Part shown: positions 56,278 through 64,000 of the stretch, in pieces | Layout of the letters: each line of letters opens with the position of its first letter | How positions within the stretch are numbered: the first letter of the stretch is position 1 | NCBI GenBank assembly: GCA_025994075.1 | Contig: JAMQGV010000021.1 | Coordinates: 186,001-250,000 of the forward strand | DNA length: 64,000 bases | Direction of reading: 5' to 3' | Origin: Vicinamibacteria bacterium | GTDB lineage: Bacteria; Acidobacteriota; Vicinamibacteria; Fen-336 | Made by a program: the position numbers and the translations under genes | The notes under the pieces: generated by a model | Database searches by the model: none | Seen by the model: only the letters and a program-made list of their open reading frames with translations | Told to the model about the DNA's origin: nothing

Positions 56278-59200
56278 TGGGTTCCCCTCTTCTCGCAGGC
56301 GGGCTGAACGATCACGGTGACCGGGCCGCCGAACGCCGTGACGGACAACGCGACGCGGCCGGACCCGCTGACGCAGCCGGTGTCGAGCAGCGCCCGTCCC
56401 CCCTGGCGAACGATCATCCTGTCCTTGACGTCGTACATGCTGTACGAGAACACCGCCGTCCCCGTCCGCCCGCCCATGTCGACGGTGATCGAGGCGGGCG
56501 CGTCGGCGCCGGACTTGCTGGTCGAGCCGCAGGCCGTGCTGCGGGTATCCACCGCGCCCGGCCCCGTGGCACCGCCCTGTCCGACGCAGCGCCCGCCGCG
56601 GTACTCGTACCCGGCGCAGGTGCACGTCGGAGTGGGCGCGTACTTGTTGGCGAAGGTGTACTGGAAGGCGCACGGATCGGCGAACGGCGGCGAACCGCCG
56701 GCCGCCGCTCCGCCCGTCGGCACTGCGGGCGCGCCGCCCTGACGGCCACTCAGCGTGTTGGCGATGCCGATCAGCCCGCCGAGGATCTCCTGCGCCACCC
56801 GGGCCCGCTCGGCGCGCCTCTGGGCGTCGGCCGTGGCGCGAGCGGAACCGACTGCACCGACCAACCCTTCGACACTGGCGCGCATGCAACTCGGGGCATT
56901 GTTGGCCGCCTGTACCGCGAACTGCTCGGCCGCCGCGAGGTCGTTGGCCTGCAGCGCGGCCTGCCCGCGCTGCAGTGCGGCGTAGGCGGAGGCCTGGCCG
57001 GCGGCCAGGCGTTGGAGCAGCGCGCGGTTGGCCTCGACCCACGGATGGCCGGGGTCGAGCGCGTCGACCTGGGCCACGAGGCCCATCGCTCCGGGGTAGT
57101 TGCAGGCGTCCTTGGCAGCGCGGATCCCCGCGATCAGGCCGCTCACATCCGGTCGGCCGAAGCTGGGCGGCGCGGTCGCCGGAGCCGGCGACAGATCCGC
57201 ATCCGGCGCCGTCTCGCCCGCGATCGTCGTCACGCCGCCGCTGGTCCACCCACCGCCCGAAGCCGGCGCCGGACCGGGGCCCGGCGCGGGTGGTTGCGGA
57301 TCGGAGGCGGGGAGCGGCGGCGGGTCGGAAAGCGGCGGCGCCGGGGGCGCCGGCCGCGGCGCCACCGCGGCGCCGCGCGCGGCACAAGCCTGGGCGCGTC
57401 CGGCGACTGCGGCCACGGCCTCCGCGAAGATCTCCGCGGTGTCGGCCGAAGCGCGGGCGTCGCGAGCAGCGTCGTCGACGCCCGCCACGGCGGGCTCGGG
57501 CCCGGCAGCGCGCGCCCGGAGGTTCGCAAGCCGCGCGCGGGCGGCCTCGAGCGCGCCCAGATGGCCGGTGATCGCGCGGGGGAGTTCAGCCGCGCAGCGC
57601 CCGAGGCCGTCGCCGAGCGTCTGGACCTGGCCGAAGAGCCCGTCCGCCTCGCGCAACGCCAGGCCAGCCCACGCTTCGGCGCGGTGGGGCTCGAGCCCGA
57701 CCCGATGCTCGTCGTGCAGGGCCGCAGCTTCCGGCCGCGCGAGCCGCAGGGCGTCGTTCGCCTCCGCGGCCTCGCGCGCCGCCTGACGCGCAGCGGTCAA
57801 CTCTCGCTCGAGCCCAGCCAGGGCGCTTTCCACGGCCGCGAGTTCGGCGGCCGTCGCTGCCGCGACCGGCGGCACGGCCGGGTTCGTGACGAGTTGACCG
57901 GCCACTGCTGCCGACCGGGCGGCGGCGGCAGCGGCCACCTGCGCCTGGGCCCCTGCCTCGCGGGCCGCGGTGGCGGCCGCGGCCACCCAACGCTCGCGTT
58001 CCGGGTCCGTCGACGCGGCCTGGGCGCGATCGGCGGCGGCGCAGGCGGTGGCCTCCGCCGCCTCCGCTCGTTGCCGGGCCTCGATCACCCTCCCCGCCTC
58101 CGCGTAAGCCTGGTCTGCGAGGGTGCGGGCCGCGCCCGGATCGCGGCGTGAGCCGGTCGGCACCGCGGCGGTTTCGGCCGCGTCGAGGCGGGCCGCCACC
58201 TGGGCCAGATTCGCCGGCACACCGGCGAGCGCGGTCTCGGCCGCCGCGCAGCCGGCCCGAGCCTGCTGGTCGGCGGCGCGCCCGCGAGCGACCAGTGCAC
58301 GCAGCCGCTCGAGCAGGGCGTCGAGGCGGGCGCGGTCGGGCGTCGGCTGCGGGTCGGGCGTGGGCGCGGCTGCGGCGCGGACCTGAGCGCACTGGCCCAG
58401 GAAGGCGGCGTACGCGCGCCCGTCCAACTCCAGTTTCTCGATGATGGCCGGGGCGGCGATCGGCTCGCGGCGCTCGCGCAGGCAGGCGACGATCCGGCGA
58501 TAGCGCTCGACCTCGTTGTTCTCGATCTCGAGGAACACCTCGCTGTTGGCCGACATCTGCATCAACTGGGCGGTGACCTTCACGCCCAGTTCGATGCCCG
58601 CCACCACCGGGCCCAGCCGGCCTGATTCGGACAGCGCATCCTCGGCCCGGCTGCGGGCGATCCCGCGCATCGTGCGTCGCACGGCCTCGGGGTCCCTGGT
58701 GCGGGCCACGACGCCCGCGAACTGCCGCTCGAGATCGGGCATCTGGTCGGCGGCCAGACGCCGGATCGCGGCCTCGTCGACGTGCTGGCGCACGGCGTTG
58801 CCGATCGCGTCCGGGCTCAGCACCCGCTCCCGGACCCGTTGCAGCAGCGGTCGATCCTTCGGCAGCTCGACTGCTACGTGGTGGTCCCACCAGTGGGCAG
58901 CGACCTCGGGCAACACCTGATGGGTCGCCTCCAGGTCGTCCATGAACTCCTTCTTCCAGGCGGCGGCGAAACCGTGGACGATGGCGTCGCGGGCGGGCCC
59001 GGCCACGCAGGCCTGCCCGACCTCCATGAACCCTCCAAGCGTCAGCGGCTGGCTGCCCCACACGGCTTCCGGGGCGAAGCCGGGGTCCAGCGTGCCCGCC
59101 GGCACCTGCCCCACGGCGCGGGCCAACGAGTCGACGAACAGGTTCTCGAAGCAGGAGACCACGTCGCCGACGAAGGCGCCGAGGACTTCCTTGATGGCGA

Positions 59201-59747
59201 AGGCGACGTCCTCAGCGACCTCCTCGCGGAATGCGCTCCACAGCGTGGTGGTTTGGGCCTGCATCGCCACCAGCTCGGTGTCGAGGGCCTCGACCTCCCG
59301 CGCGAGCAGCGCGACCTTCGCCTGCAGCCACTCGACGTGCTTGGGCCAGTAGCGGGCGCGCACGAAGCCCTGTCGCTCGTCGGGACGCAGCGCCTTGTGG
59401 TCTTCGTAGAGGTTGCGGGCCTGCAACTCGCGCTCGCGCGGCGCGTCGAGCAGCCGCTGCTGGATGCGCACGCTCTCGTGGCGGCGCGCTGCGTCGCGGA
59501 TGCCCTCGCGCTGGAAGCCCCAGAACGACTCCAGGTACTCGTCGATCCGCTTCTGGGCCCCGACCTTCTCGCGCTCGAGCCGCTTGCGCTCCTTGTCGAG
59601 GCGGCCCACGATGGCGATGTACTCGGGCCACTCCTCCTCGTAGGAGCGCGAACCCCACGATACCTGGGCCAGCAGCGGCCACACGAGGGCCAGGACGACG
59701 GTGACCGCGGCCACCGCAAGCAGGCTGGTCGGCCCACCCCGGTCCAT
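56247..59747 (-). CDS. Very large Ala-rich coiled-coil membrane protein of unknown function
   Basis: About 1166 residues from the ATG at 59747 (GTG at 59765 is an in-frame alternative; neither has a good ribosome site). One N-terminal membrane helix (LLAVAAVTVVLALVWPLLAQ), then a helical domain beginning EYIAIVGRLDKERKRLEREK and about 450 residues of moderately conserved-looking helices. The middle (about 470-800) is Ala/Arg-rich coiled coil with repeating A-A-x-A heptads. Pro/Gly-rich linker, a TPR-like stretch, then a C-terminal cysteine-rich part (CTCAGYEYRGGRC, TACGST, TGCVSGSG, PACEKRG). I recognise no family. It is followed by a lipoprotein and faced by a VWA-FHA gene. Confidence 0.65.
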   Translation of the reverse strand: MDRGGPTSLLAVAAVTVVLALVWPLLAQVSWGSRSYEEEWPEYIAIVGRLDKERKRLEREKVGAQKRIDEYLESFWGFQREGIRDAARRHESVRIQQRLLDAPRERELQARNLYEDHKALRPDERQGFVRARYWPKHVEWLQAKVALLAREVEALDTELVAMQAQTTTLWSAFREEVAEDVAFAIKEVLGAFVGDVVSCFENLFVDSLARAVGQVPAGTLDPGFAPEAVWGSQPLTLGGFMEVGQACVAGPARDAIVHGFAAAWKKEFMDDLEATHQVLPEVAAHWWDHHVAVELPKDRPLLQRVRERVLSPDAIGNAVRQHVDEAAIRRLAADQMPDLERQFAGVVARTRDPEAVRRTMRGIARSRAEDALSESGRLGPVVAGIELGVKVTAQLMQMSANSEVFLEIENNEVERYRRIVACLRERREPIAAPAIIEKLELDGRAYAAFLGQCAQVRAAAAPTPDPQPTPDRARLDALLERLRALVARGRAADQQARAGCAAAETALAGVPANLAQVAARLDAAETAAVPTGSRRDPGAARTLADQAYAEAGRVIEARQRAEAAEATACAAADRAQAASTDPERERWVAAAATAAREAGAQAQVAAAAAARSAAVAGQLVTNPAVPPVAAATAAELAAVESALAGLERELTAARQAAREAAEANDALRLARPEAAALHDEHRVGLEPHRAEAWAGLALREADGLFGQVQTLGDGLGRCAAELPRAITGHLGALEAARARLANLRARAAGPEPAVAGVDDAARDARASADTAEIFAEAVAAVAGRAQACAARGAAVAPRPAPPAPPLSDPPPLPASDPQPPAPGPGPAPASGGGWTSGGVTTIAGETAPDADLSPAPATAPPSFGRPDVSGLIAGIRAAKDACNYPGAMGLVAQVDALDPGHPWVEANRALLQRLAAGQASAYAALQRGQAALQANDLAAAEQFAVQAANNAPSCMRASVEGLVGAVGSARATADAQRRAERARVAQEILGGLIGIANTLSGRQGGAPAVPTGGAAAGGSPPFADPCAFQYTFANKYAPTPTCTCAGYEYRGGRCVGQGGATGPGAVDTRSTACGSTSKSGADAPASITVDMGGRTGTAVFSYSMYDVKDRMIVRQGGRALLDTGCVSGSGRVALSVTAFGGPVTVIVQPACEKRGTQWNFTLGCPQ

Positions 59748-59857
59748 CTCCCGTTGCTGGCACACTGAACTGGGGGCAGCCTAGCGCCGGCAGGCCCTCG
59801 CCTTCAACGACATTCGCGCGTCGTCCGGTGGTTGTCGTTGACCCCGGCGGGAGCCGC

Positions 59858-61123
59858 GTGGTAACACCGCGCTTGTTCGCCAATCCCCTGCGCCCGGCAC
59901 CGCATCCCGGTGGACCTCGCCGTCCGCCCCGGCCGTTGGCCGTGCTGGCCGCGTGCGCTGCTCTCGCGGGTCCGGCGTCGGCCGGCACGGCCGAACCACC
60001 GGCAGCGGTGGCGCTGGCGCTGGAGACGGCTGCCGATCGGCTGGCAGACCGGGTCGAACTCGCGCAGGCCCTTTTCCAGGGCTTGCCAAGGGGCAGCCGG
60101 CTCGCAGTCTTCGCCTTCGACGCCCGGGTGGAGGCCGCACTGCCCCCCACGGACGACGCTGCGGCCGTCGACGCCTCGCTGGCGGCGATACAACCCGGGA
60201 CTGGTTCGCCCGCCCTGCACGACGCCCTGCACGCAGCCATCGCCGCGTTGCGCGAGCTGCCGGCCCGTCGCAAGGCCGTGGTGCTGCTGGCGTCGGGGCG
60301 CGACGGCAGCAGCTCGCGGCGACTCGAGGACGCACTGGCCGCGGCGCAGGCGGCTGTGATCCCGGTTTTCGCGGTCGGCCCCTCGGACCCGCCCAGCGCG
60401 CTGCGCCGGATCGCCCGGATCACCGGTGGCGCCTTCGCGACACTGGAAGAGGCGTCGGGCTTCGAGATCGCCGGTCGCATCTTCGGCTTGCAGGCGCGCG
60501 GTCCGGTCCCCGGCCCGGGGGCGACCGGCGCGGGCGGGACACCGACTCCCGCTGCGGTCGTCTCGCCGGCCGGCGGCGCCGCGCCCGCCGTCCCGGCAAT
60601 CGCCGCAGTGACACCCACGACGGGCACAGCGCCAGGGGCGGTCTCGCGAGGCTGGCCGCCGGCAACGCTGCTAGCACCGCTCGCGGCCGTCGCCGCCGCT
60701 TCGCTCGCCGCGATCGGGATCGGCCTGCGCCGCCGCCGCAACCCACCACGGCCGCGCGAGCGGCGGGCGCCCGAGGGCACCGTGCTGATGCCGTACGCAG
60801 ACCAGCAGCCACCTGCGCGGACACGGCTGCTCCGCGTCCAGCCGCGGCTCGAAGTCGTCGCCGGCGGCGAAGCAGGCCGCTGCTGGACGCTGGCACTTCC
60901 GGCCACGATCGGGCGTGCCGCGGACAGCGACATCGTGATCGAGGACAGCCGCGTCTCGGCCCAGCACTGTCGCATCCGCGAGGCCGACGGCCGCTGCATC
61001 CTCGAGGACCTGCAGAGTTCCAACGGGAGCTACGTCAACGGGCAGCGCGTGCGCCGCCACCCGCTGCGCGGCGGCGACGAGATCGGCCTCGGCGGCGCGC
61101 GGCTGCGGTTCCTCGAACACTGA
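59858..61123 (+). CDS. Membrane-anchored VWA-FHA protein
   Basis: A 421-residue protein from GTG at 59858, which has GGCGGGAG five bases upstream; an in-frame GTG 30 bases earlier lacks such a site. A signal-like hydrophobic segment (PLAVLAACAALAGPASAGTA) leads into a VWA-like domain (about residues 50-215). This lacks the usual DxSxS metal motif: the expected strand reads AVFAFDARVEAAL. A Pro/Ala linker and one membrane helix (LLAPLAAVAAASLAAIGIGL) follow, then a cytoplasmic FHA domain (about 340-421) with IGRAADSDIVI, SAQHCRI and SSNGSYVNG. It thus joins a periplasmic protein-binding domain to a phosphothreonine reader. Confidence 0.75.
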   Translation: MVTPRLFANPLRPAPHPGGPRRPPRPLAVLAACAALAGPASAGTAEPPAAVALALETAADRLADRVELAQALFQGLPRGSRLAVFAFDARVEAALPPTDDAAAVDASLAAIQPGTGSPALHDALHAAIAALRELPARRKAVVLLASGRDGSSSRRLEDALAAAQAAVIPVFAVGPSDPPSALRRIARITGGAFATLEEASGFEIAGRIFGLQARGPVPGPGATGAGGTPTPAAVVSPAGGAAPAVPAIAAVTPTTGTAPGAVSRGWPPATLLAPLAAVAAASLAAIGIGLRRRRNPPRPRERRAPEGTVLMPYADQQPPARTRLLRVQPRLEVVAGGEAGRCWTLALPATIGRAADSDIVIEDSRVSAQHCRIREADGRCILEDLQSSNGSYVNGQRVRRHPLRGGDEIGLGGARLRFLEH

Positions 61124-61143
61124 GGACCGCCCCCTCAGCGCAA

Positions 61144-61159
61144 CGGAGGATCAACTCCG
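61144..61159. repeat. CGGAG/CTCCG inverted repeat in the gene-free stretch after the VWA-FHA gene
   Basis: CGGAG (61144-61148), six-base loop, CTCCG (61155-61159), 21 bases after the stop. No T-run. The remaining bases to 61401 show no RNA gene, promoter or coding pattern that I trust. Confidence 0.3.
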
Positions 61160-61401
61160 CTGGTCAGGGAGGACGGACGAGGCGACCAGCACCGCCGATT
61201 CCAGTGGTCCTGCTCTCGACGGGCAGGGTGACCTGGTTCGACGGCGGCGCCATCCAGCCTTCGCGGGACAGGCCAGAACATCGACGTCAGCAGACGCGGG
61301 CCTGCCGCACGCGCGTCGTCGGCGGCGAGATCGAGCGAGGCCGCGGCCGAGGACAGGCGTGCGACCGTCCCGTTCTCCGGCAAGGGGCCTCGCCGACAGA
61401 T

Positions 61402-61617
61402 TCAGTCGTGGCGGGCGTGGACCCGCTCGGCCAGCAGGCCGAGCGCGACGCAGGCCGCGAACAGCAGCCCGGACAGCACGGCGCCCGGCAGCGCGGCCTC
61501 GTGGTGTCCCGCGAGGTCGGCCTCGAGCGCCGCCGTCAGCAGCCACATCTGGACGACCAGCAGCACGGACAGCAGGGCCAGGGCGCCGTCGATCGCGTCA
61601 CGCCGCCGGCTCTTCAC
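61402..61617 (-). CDS. Small two-helix membrane protein
   Basis: A 71-residue protein with a GTG start overlapping the Rieske stop (GTGA). Two hydrophobic segments (ALALLSVLLVVQMWLLTAAL and AVLSGLLFAACVALGLLAER) with positive charges at the N-terminus suggest the ends face the cytoplasm. It resembles the DUF6755-type small proteins seen beside Rieske genes, but I am not sure of the family. It could anchor or assemble the Rieske/molybdoenzyme complex encoded upstream. Confidence 0.65.
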   Translation of the reverse strand: MKSRRRDAIDGALALLSVLLVVQMWLLTAALEADLAGHHEAALPGAVLSGLLFAACVALGLLAERVHARHD

Positions 61618-62099
61618 GCGCCCTCAATGCGGACCGCGAACAGCTCTTCGCCGCGACGCTCCAGCACGACCCGCGGCAGCGGCCGGGGCGGCGGGCCCTG
61701 CAGCACTCGGCCGTCGTCGATCGCGAACCAGCCCTCGTGGCAGGGGCAGTGCAGCTTGCCCTCCGCGACCTTCGGCAGCACCGCGCACGACAGGTGCGTG
61801 CACTTCTGGCCGTAGGCCACGAAGGTGTCTTCGGCCGTGCGGATCAGCAGGCAGGGGTCGTCCGGTCCCGGGTAGTGGAACAGCTTCACGCCCTGCACCG
61901 GCACGTCGGCCACCCGCGCCACCCGCAGCTCCGGGTACACCGTGGCCCGCCGGAACCGCGACCGCACCAGGATCCACAGGTTGCCGACGAACATGCCGAG
62001 GCTGGTCAGCAGCAGGAAGCGGCTGAACTGCCGCCTCGTGACCATCCGCTCGTCGCCGGTGGCGACCGGGAAGTCCGTCCGCCAGGACGGCTCGCGCAT
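61614..62099 (-). CDS. Rieske iron-sulfur protein with N-terminal membrane anchor
   Basis: A 161-residue protein. A twin-arginine-like region TRRQFSRFLLL precedes one membrane helix (about residues 24-46). The [2Fe-2S] ligands are in KCTHLSC and CPCHEGWF, the two-loop Rieske signature (C-T-H, C-P-C-H). The cluster domain sits outside the membrane. It overlaps the ferredoxin gene (TGATG), so it is part of the molybdoenzyme operon, where it may replace a quinol dehydrogenase subunit or take electrons from the molybdoenzyme. Confidence 0.88.
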   Translation of the reverse strand: MREPSWRTDFPVATGDERMVTRRQFSRFLLLTSLGMFVGNLWILVRSRFRRATVYPELRVARVADVPVQGVKLFHYPGPDDPCLLIRTAEDTFVAYGQKCTHLSCAVLPKVAEGKLHCPCHEGWFAIDDGRVLQGPPPRPLPRVVLERRGEELFAVRIEGA

Positions 62100-62670
62100 C
62101 AGGGCTGCTCCCAAAGGTAGTCGGCCACGTCGAGGCTGATCTCGGTGCGGCCGACGGGCGCCATCACGGCGACGCGGGTGGTCACGGCCTGACGGCCGAA
62201 GCGGAAACTGTGGACCGGGGTCTCGCGGCGCCCGATCTGGATCAGGTCCTTCGGCAGGTAGGCGAGCGCCTGGCTCGGGCAGACGGTCGCGCACATCGGG
62301 CGCTTGCCAACCGAGGTGCGGTCGTAGCACATGTCGCACTTCATCATCTGCTCCTGCTTCACCATCACCTTCGGCACCCCGAAGGGACAGGCCAGCACGC
62401 AGTTGGAGCAGGCGATGCAGCGCGGCTTGAGCGCGGACTGGACGATGCCGTCTTCGCCCTTCTTGATCGCGTCCGCCGGGCAGACCTGGGCGCAGGTGGG
62501 ATCGTCGCAGTGCATGCAGACCATGGGCACGGTGGCGATCGTCTCGCGGCGGTCCAGGAAGTCGAGGTGGATCATCGAGTGGCCGCGGTGGGTCTCGCAC
62601 TCGGCGCAGGCGTTGACGCACGACTCGCAGCCGATGCAGCGCGACGGGTCGACGAAGAAGCCGTACTCGC

Positions 62671-62674
<4 letters not shown>
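62099..62674 (-). CDS. Four-cluster ferredoxin subunit (DmsB/NarH-like)
   Basis: A 191-residue protein with four cysteine groups: [50 protein letters not shown] and CDMCYDRT with CATVCPSQ. This layout of 16 cysteines is that of electron-transfer subunits of molybdopterin oxidoreductases. It passes electrons from the molybdoenzyme to the Rieske protein or the reverse. The start overlaps the stop of the molybdoenzyme gene by four bases (ATGA). Confidence 0.88.

Positions 62675-64000
<1,326 letters not shown>

Noticed and set aside
61135..61383. 82-codon open frame on the minus strand (TTG start) after the small membrane protein gene
   Set aside because: No ribosome site, composition with scattered Arg/Pro and no hydrophobic or domain pattern; it falls in a stretch that looks non-coding.

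Overview
The window is very GC-rich, gene-dense bacterial DNA with no rRNA, tRNA, CRISPR array, insertion sequence or phage gene that I can see. The best guess for the host is an uncultured or little-studied Acidobacteriota-like bacterium. The reasons are a VWFA protein of the type often called acidobacterial, two proteins with the DUF4388/PATAN fold, futalosine-pathway menaquinone synthesis (MqnD), alternative complex III and very high GC. This placement is inference; no marker gene proves it. Many genes start with GTG or TTG, and stop and start codons are often fused as TGATG, ATGA or GTGA, so translational coupling is widespread.

Region 1 (1-9354) is housekeeping and envelope: the end of queG, a GlsB-type membrane protein with a lipoprotein, an operon of P-loop protein, mqnD and thioredoxin-like protein, an ABC exporter, an M13 metallopeptidase, a zinc-ribbon membrane protein and a cyclic-nucleotide-binding/DUF4388 protein. 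Region 2 (9591-21621) holds a lysine 6-aminotransferase with a linked dehydrogenase, a DUF4388-DnaJ-TPR protein, then a stress/signalling run (DUF4126, VWA, FHA-GAF-PP2C phosphatase, Hsp20, Lon) and, facing it, ymdB with a GAF-like gene. Region 3 (21677-24426) encodes a pentaheme nitrite reductase NrfA with its NrfH quinol dehydrogenase and an outer-membrane protein. Region 4 (24530-29744) encodes 4-hydroxybenzoyl-CoA reductase (HcrCAB order) and a LeuA-like enzyme.

Region 5 (29766-55512, all minus strand) is the main interest: 22 genes in one direction with no gap above about 45 bases. In transcription order these are a diheme cytochrome, narG, narH, narJ, narI, narK, a TDT-family anion channel, actA-F (alternative complex III), had, oah, dch, bcrC, bcrB, bcrA, bcrD, an SDR dehydrogenase and a GNAT acetyltransferase. 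Read together, 4-hydroxybenzoyl-CoA is dehydroxylated to benzoyl-CoA, its ring is reduced by the ATP-dependent class I reductase and opened by Dch, Had and Oah, and the electrons can be spent on nitrate. NrfHA can take nitrite on to ammonium. This would be an anaerobic aromatic degrader that respires nitrate, with catabolism and respiration physically welded into one expression unit. The CoA ligase, ferredoxin and ferredoxin reductase it would need are not in the window.

Region 6 (55513-64000) holds a lipoprotein, a very large Ala-rich coiled-coil protein, a divergent VWA-FHA membrane protein, and the end of a second molybdoenzyme operon (molybdopterin subunit cut by the window edge, four-cluster ferredoxin, Rieske protein, small membrane protein).

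No gene-free stretch exceeds 300 bases. The longest are 61124-61401 (one short dyad, otherwise nothing recognised), 9355-9590 (a promoter-like dyad and two TTCGAA boxes) and 55513-55737 (a repeated octamer and short stem-loops upstream of the nitrate operon).
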